From the NCBI GenBank assembly GCA_035274425.1, contig DATEOC010000046.1:1-64000 (forward strand): a stretch of 64,000 nt of DNA, written 5' to 3'. This document shows positions 59,855 through 64,000 of this stretch, one piece after another (position 1 is the first letter of the stretch; every line of letters starts with the position of its first letter). The notes below the pieces were generated by a model. That model was not told the DNA's origin, did not search any database, and saw only the letters and a list, made by a program, of their open reading frames with translations. The stretch comes from JADMIH01 sp035274425 (GTDB lineage: Bacteria > Chloroflexota > Chloroflexia > QHBQ01 > JADMIH01). The translations under genes and the position numbers were made by a program.

Positions 59855-61606
59855 ATGGCGGATACAGCGGCAGACGTGCTGATTGATACTATCCAGGATT
59901 GGGGAGTAGAGGTGATATTCGGCCTGCCTGGCGACGGTATCAACGGCATTATGGAGGCGCTACGGGAGCGACAGGACAAGGTGCGCTTCGTGCAGGTGCG
60001 CCATGAAGAGGCGGCGGCATTTATGGCCTGCGCCTACGCCAAATACACCGGCAAGCTGGGGGTATGCGTCGCGACATCTGGCCCCGGCGCGATACACCTT
60101 CTCAACGGCCTCTATGACGCCAAGCTGGATGGCGCGCCTGTGCTGGCTATCACCGGGATGCCTTTCCACGACCTTATCGGCACCCACACTCAGCAAGACG
60201 TGGAGACGGACAAGCTCTTCACCGACGTGGCCCTATACAGCACACGTATAATGGGGCCGACGCATGTAGAGAACGTCGCAGACCTGGCATGCCGTACGGC
60301 TCTCAGCTATAAGGGTGTGGCCCATATCGCCTTCCCGGTGGACTTGCAGGATAAAGAGGTCAAGAAGAAAGGGTCCAAGCGCAACGTACCGCACCACACC
60401 TCCGATGTGTTCGCGAGGGGCGCCCGGCTCCCGGACGAGGCCGACTTGCGCCGCGCAGTCGAAGCGCTGAATTCTGGTAAGAAAGTGGCTCTCCTGGCAG
60501 GGAGAGGTGCGCTGCACGCCACCGACGAGCTTGAGCAGGTAGCCGAAATGCTCGGTGCGCCCATTATCAAGGCCCTGCTCGGCAAGGCGGCGGTGCCTGA
60601 CGACAGCCCCTACACCACAGGCGGCATAGGTCTTCTCGGCACCAGGCCATCCCAAGAGGCCCTCGAATCGTGCGACACGCTCCTCATGGTGGGCACATCT
60701 TTCCCCTACATCGAGTTCCTACCCAAGCCCGACCAGGCGAGGGCGGTGCAGATAGAGCTTGATCCTGCGCGCATCGGCCTGCGCTATCCTGTGGAGGTGG
60801 GTCTCGTAGGCGACAGCAAACGCACCTTGCAGGCGCTCCTGCCGATGCTTCAACGTAATGAGGAGCGGGGCTTCCTGGAGAAAGCGCAAGACGGGATGAA
60901 CGAATGGCGTAAGCTTATGGAGGAGCGCGGGACCCGCAAAGATACGCCTATGAAACCACAGGTGGTGGCCTGGGAGCTTGGTAAGCGCCTCGCCGACGAC
61001 GCCATCGTGTCGTGCGACTCCGGCACGATAGCCACCTGGTGGGCACGGCAGATACCCGCAAAGAGGGGGCAGATGTACTCGCTGTCAGGCACGCTCGCTA
61101 GCATGGCGAATGGCCTCCCCTATGCGATAGCGGCCCAGGTCGCTTACCCAGATAGGCAGTGCATAGCCTTCGTTGGGGACGGAGCTTTCTCCATGCTGAT
61201 GGCGGAGTTCGCCACTGCTGTGAAGTACAAGCTACCTGTCAAGGTGGTCATCATCAAGAACAACACGCTTGGCATGATCAAGTGGGAGCAGATGGTCTTC
61301 CTGGGCAACCCGGAGTATGGGTGCGAGCTTCAGCCGATAGATTTCGCTGCCTTCGCCGGCGCGTGTGGAGGCACTGGCATCACCATCGAAGACCCCTCCA
61401 GGTGTGGCGACCTCTTGGACGAGGCGCTCGCCACACCAGGGCCGGTGATTATCGAAGCGGTAGTTGATCCTTTCGAGCCGCCGATGCCGCCCAAGATTAC
61501 GCTGGAGCAGGCCACCAAGTTCGCCCAGTCGCTGGTGCGGGGCGAGCCGAACCGAGAGAAAATCGCGCTCACGGTAGCCTCGGACATAGTGCGCGAGTTA
61601 GTCTGA
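59855..61606 (+). CDS. ThDP-dependent enzyme, pyruvate oxidase/dehydrogenase (quinone) type
   Basis: A 583-residue thiamine-diphosphate enzyme of the pyruvate oxidase/acetolactate synthase superfamily. The amino domain has FGLPGDGINGIMEAL and the catalytic Glu in VRHEEAAAFMA (near residue 50), followed by LGVCVATSGPGAIHLLNGL. The middle domain starts near 190. The ThDP-binding motif GDGAFSM near 442, ending in KNN, lies in the carboxyl domain. The length and motifs fit PoxB-like enzymes that decarboxylate pyruvate to acetate with electrons passed to quinone or oxygen. Acetolactate synthase is a weaker alternative, because no small subunit is adjacent. The start has GGAGG 8 bases upstream. It is followed 42 bases later by a LarA-like gene, suggesting shared pyruvate/lactate metabolism. 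Confidence 0.88.
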   Translation: MADTAADVLIDTIQDWGVEVIFGLPGDGINGIMEALRERQDKVRFVQVRHEEAAAFMACAYAKYTGKLGVCVATSGPGAIHLLNGLYDAKLDGAPVLAITGMPFHDLIGTHTQQDVETDKLFTDVALYSTRIMGPTHVENVADLACRTALSYKGVAHIAFPVDLQDKEVKKKGSKRNVPHHTSDVFARGARLPDEADLRRAVEALNSGKKVALLAGRGALHATDELEQVAEMLGAPIIKALLGKAAVPDDSPYTTGGIGLLGTRPSQEALESCDTLLMVGTSFPYIEFLPKPDQARAVQIELDPARIGLRYPVEVGLVGDSKRTLQALLPMLQRNEERGFLEKAQDGMNEWRKLMEERGTRKDTPMKPQVVAWELGKRLADDAIVSCDSGTIATWWARQIPAKRGQMYSLSGTLASMANGLPYAIAAQVAYPDRQCIAFVGDGAFSMLMAEFATAVKYKLPVKVVIIKNNTLGMIKWEQMVFLGNPEYGCELQPIDFAAFAGACGGTGITIEDPSRCGDLLDEALATPGPVIIEAVVDPFEPPMPPKITLEQATKFAQSLVRGEPNREKIALTVASDIVRELV

Positions 61607-61648
61607 GAGACGAAAGACGAAGGACGATCGATTCCTAACTACTGACCA

Positions 61649-62932
61649 ATGAAGATCGATTTCCCATATCCGCGCTACGAGCAGATCGCCCCGGTCGAAG
61701 TGCCCGACGCGAACCTGATGGGCGTGTACGCCCCAAATACGGTGCCCAGCCTGGATGAAGAAGCGGTGCTCGCCCAGGGCTTCGCAAATCCAATTGGCGC
61801 GCCACCTCTGCGCGATGTCGTACATGAAGGGGACCGTGTGCTCATCCTCATTGATGACCACACGCGCGGTACACCTATCTGGCGCATCATGCCTTACATC
61901 CTGGAAGAACTGCGCCCTGCTGGTATTGCAGACGACCATCTCATCCTCCTTACCGCCCCCGGTACCCATCGTCTGATGACCGAGGAGGAGTTGAAGAAGA
62001 AACTGGGGGAGTTCTATGGGCGCTTTGCTCTGCACCAACACCGTTGGCTGGACGAGTCGAACCTGCACGACTTCGGCTACACCAGCGACGGTACGCGCGT
62101 CAGGGCGAACCGCCTCCTCACGGAAGCAGACTTCGTGCTCGGCCTCGGCTCCATCGTGCCACACCGGGTCAAGGGCTTTTCGGGTGGGGCGAAGATTGCC
62201 TTTCCGGGGGTCGCGGGGCGCGAGATGATGGAGCGCAACCAGTGGGAAGCAGCCCGGCGTATGTCTGAGACGGTAATGGGGGTTGCCGAGAACCCGATGC
62301 GCCTGCGTATGGAGGAGGCAGCGCGGCTCGCCGGGCTGCGCTACATCGCCAATCTCGTCTCCGACTTCGAGGGCAAGATCGCGGGCTGCTTCGTGGGCGA
62401 CCCAGTCCTGGCGCACCGCGAAGGCTGCAAGCTCTCATACGGTATCAACGCCGTGACCCTGCCCCGTCGAGCCGACATCGTGCTGGTTGACTCTTACCCT
62501 GCCGATATTGATTTCTGGCAATCAGCGAAAGGGGTTTACTCAGGCACGATGGCCGTGCGCGATGGCGGTACGCTCATTGTGGTCGCGCCCAACCCGGAAG
62601 GTGTGGCCGACAACCACCCCAACATGTTACAAATCGGCTATCGCCCCTACCCTGAAATCGCGCGAATGGTGGAGCGAGGTAAGGCTGATGAGGTTGATGA
62701 TATGGTCGGCACGGCCATACTTGCCGACGTCGCCCAGGTAATAGACCAGGCAGATTGCATTATGGTATCGCCAGGCGTGCGGCGTGATGAGGCTGAGCGA
62801 CTCGGCTTCCGTTACGCAGCTACCGCACAAGAAGCGCTACGCATGGCCTTCGAGCGGCAGGGTAGCGAGGCGGCGGTGGCGGTGTTGCGACACGGCGGCC
62901 ACATCCTGCCTCTCGTTGAAGGTGAAACGTGA
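61649..62932 (+). CDS. LarA-like protein (DUF2088, nickel-pincer racemase family)
   Basis: A 427-residue member of the lactate racemase (LarA) superfamily, which uses a nickel-pincer nucleotide to racemise or epimerise 2-hydroxyacids. Family motifs are present in order: DDHTRGTP near 69, GTHRLMTEEE near 105, HQHRW near 130 and PHRVKGFSGGAKIAFPG near 171. The true substrate may be lactate or another hydroxyacid, since the superfamily is broad. The maturation genes larB, larC and larE are not in the window. No clear ribosome site precedes the ATG. The gene is 42 bases behind the ThDP-enzyme gene, and its stop codon lies inside the repeat word GTGAAACGTGATG. Confidence 0.85.
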   Translation: MKIDFPYPRYEQIAPVEVPDANLMGVYAPNTVPSLDEEAVLAQGFANPIGAPPLRDVVHEGDRVLILIDDHTRGTPIWRIMPYILEELRPAGIADDHLILLTAPGTHRLMTEEELKKKLGEFYGRFALHQHRWLDESNLHDFGYTSDGTRVRANRLLTEADFVLGLGSIVPHRVKGFSGGAKIAFPGVAGREMMERNQWEAARRMSETVMGVAENPMRLRMEEAARLAGLRYIANLVSDFEGKIAGCFVGDPVLAHREGCKLSYGINAVTLPRRADIVLVDSYPADIDFWQSAKGVYSGTMAVRDGGTLIVVAPNPEGVADNHPNMLQIGYRPYPEIARMVERGKADEVDDMVGTAILADVAQVIDQADCIMVSPGVRRDEAERLGFRYAATAQEALRMAFERQGSEAAVAVLRHGGHILPLVEGET

Positions 62933-62940
62933 TGCGTGAT
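62922..62940. repeat. iterative repeat overlapping a stop and a start codon
   Basis: The words GTGAAACGTGATGCGTGAT match the repeat at 59771-59811. The stop codon of the LarA-like gene and the start codon of the next gene both fall in or next to it. Confidence 0.55.
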
Positions 62941-63802
62941 GAATAAGTCCACTGGAATAGGAAAGATAACTGCGACTTTAGAGGAGTTGGGGCTGCCCCG
63001 GCTGTTGCGCCTGGGGGTGGCCGGAGCAGTCCCGCCTCTCTGGTACGAAATCGCCCTCCTCCACTACCGGGGCAGCTATCACAGTCGCTTTATGTGGATG
63101 CCCGTCGCCAGCTTGCCCCTGGTAGTTGCGGGGGGCGCTGTCAGCACATTCGTGGGCGATGAAGGCCGCTCGCGGGCGATCTTCCGGCCCCTCGCCTGGT
63201 TGATGACGCTCGTGGGGGCAGCAGGCACTTTCTTCCACCTGCGCGGGATCAGACGGCAGATGGGCGGCTTCCAAAACTGGAAGTACAACGTGGTCACGGG
63301 TCCCCCCTTCCCGGCACCGCCTCAGGTGGCGCTGCTCGGACTGCTAGGTGTGGCTGCATCGGGTCGCTCGTTGCCATCGGACAGCCGACGTAACAGGCGC
63401 GAGACTGAGGCCCTGGCACAATGGGCGAGGGCGGTGGACGCGCTGTCTTACGTGCTGCTCGGCGTGGAGTCTGGCTACAACCATTGGATAGGCGGCTACT
63501 TCAACAAGGTGATGTTCACGCCGGTTGCCCTCAGCCCGGCGCTGGCGCTGGTCCACCTGGGCGCGTTCACCCGCGTGCGTTCTGCGCAAGTGGCGGAGGG
63601 GCCGCTCTCCGGTGTGGCGGTGGTGGCCGGCCTGGTGGGGTTCGGCTTCCACCTGCGCAATATTGGCCGTCGCAGCGGTGGCTTTAGCTGGCAAAACCTC
63701 TTCTATGGTCCACCCGCGGTAGCCCCGCTCCAGTTGACGGGTCAAGGTATATTGGGGCTTCTGGCCGCTCTGTTCAGCCGAGGAGCCGGAGGTAGGCGAT
63801 AA
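62939..63802 (+). CDS. membrane protein with internal duplication, unknown function
   Basis: A 287-residue protein from the ATG at 62939; a GTG at 62936 is equally possible. Its several hydrophobic segments predict about four to six membrane helices. The two halves are related. Each ends with FHLR, a GGF motif and a GPP segment: GIRRQMGGFQNWKYN with TGPPFPAPPQVALLG in the first half, NIGRRSGGFSWQNLFYGPP with LQLTGQGILG in the second. I recognise no family. It follows the LarA-like gene with only a few bases between, so it is probably co-transcribed. A role in transport or as a membrane partner of the redox enzymes is possible but unsupported. Confidence 0.75.
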   Translation: MNKSTGIGKITATLEELGLPRLLRLGVAGAVPPLWYEIALLHYRGSYHSRFMWMPVASLPLVVAGGAVSTFVGDEGRSRAIFRPLAWLMTLVGAAGTFFHLRGIRRQMGGFQNWKYNVVTGPPFPAPPQVALLGLLGVAASGRSLPSDSRRNRRETEALAQWARAVDALSYVLLGVESGYNHWIGGYFNKVMFTPVALSPALALVHLGAFTRVRSAQVAEGPLSGVAVVAGLVGFGFHLRNIGRRSGGFSWQNLFYGPPAVAPLQLTGQGILGLLAALFSRGAGGRR

Positions 63803-63835
63803 GAGGCAACGTGTTGAGGAGGCTAGGAGGTACGC

Positions 63836-64000
63836 GTGCAGTACCAACGCTTTGGGGGTAGATACATAGTTCGCCTTGAGAGTGGCGAAGCCGTAATAGA
63901 GACGCTTACCGGGCTGCTCCAGGCGGAAGGTGTCCAATTCGCCAGCGTCAGCGCCATTGGGGCCGTGCGGCGGGCGCAACTCGGCTACTGGAACGCTGCC
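63836..64000 (+). CDS. PPC/DUF296 domain protein (partial, cut by window end)
   Basis: The first 55 codons of a gene that runs past the window. It starts with GTG at 63836 after AGGAGG with 5-base spacing. The amino acids begin MQYQRFGGRYIVRLESGEAV and continue with IETLTGLLQ and SVSAIGAVRRAQLGYW. This matches the start of PPC (plants-and-prokaryotes conserved, DUF296) domains, a trimeric ligand-binding or DNA-binding fold. Bacterial single-domain members are poorly characterised. It probably ends the metabolic operon. Confidence 0.8.
   Translation, partial: MQYQRFGGRYIVRLESGEAVIETLTGLLQAEGVQFASVSAIGAVRRAQLGYWNAA

Noticed and set aside
1..64000. tRNA, rRNA and transposase genes
   Set aside because: I saw no cloverleaf with CCA-type end, no conserved rRNA segments and no transposase motifs on either strand. 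Reading by eye could miss a single tRNA.

Overview
The window most likely comes from a Chloroflexota-type bacterium, probably a filamentous, single-membrane (monoderm) one. This is inference. It rests on high-GC coding, long Thr/Pro-rich TPTxT linkers in giant secreted proteins, S-layer-homology (SLH) anchoring, PAS/GAF/HisKA_3 sensor kinases and EAD-type conflict genes. No rRNA, tRNA, CRISPR array or transposase was seen. About 20 protein genes, one partial gene and two gene remnants are supported.

Layout. (1) 1-830 is gene-poor and repeat-bearing. It is followed by a cytosolic multi-PAS/GAF histidine kinase (831-3770). (2) 4009-8252, minus strand: a glycerol-3-phosphate/ether-lipid cluster of alkyl-DHAP-synthase-like FAD enzyme, GlpD-type dehydrogenase and YegS/DagK-type lipid kinase. 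(3) 8548-25796, plus strand: three exported proteins that look like a small cohesin-dockerin-SLH surface assembly. One is a 3829-residue multidomain protein ending in a dockerin. The second carries a dockerin between two cohesin-like modules. The third is a cohesin-like module on a Thr/Ser stalk with three SLH repeats. A perfect 32-bp hairpin terminator closes the set. (4) 26027-29221: a second histidine kinase, paralogous to the first. (5) 29391-46632, minus strand: a 17-kb four-gene operon of giant, unrecognised beta-rich proteins plus an alpha/beta hydrolase. (6) 47250-59070: an EAD-centred NTP-dependent conflict (immunity or programmed-death-like) locus. It has an EAD-trypsin gene on the plus strand. 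The minus-strand operon encodes a trypsin-lipase fusion, an EAD-STAND-WD40 protein, an EAD protein of unknown fold and a ParA/MinD-STAND membrane protein. A frameshifted SLATT-type two-helix membrane gene lies beside it. (7) 59855-64000, plus strand: a pyruvate-oxidase-like ThDP enzyme, a LarA-like protein, an internally duplicated membrane protein and the start of a PPC/DUF296 protein.

How the parts may work together (inference). In region 3, the anchored cohesin-like protein could hold the two dockerin proteins on the cell surface, with the middle protein as adaptor. In region 6, matching EAD modules in three proteins would bring peptidase and lipase effectors to STAND sensors. The two flanking kinases and the many short hairpin-forming intergenic repeats suggest that duplication and repeat spread shaped the segment. 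Regions 3 and 6 are the best candidates for undescribed systems. Region 5 is the largest block with no recognised function.
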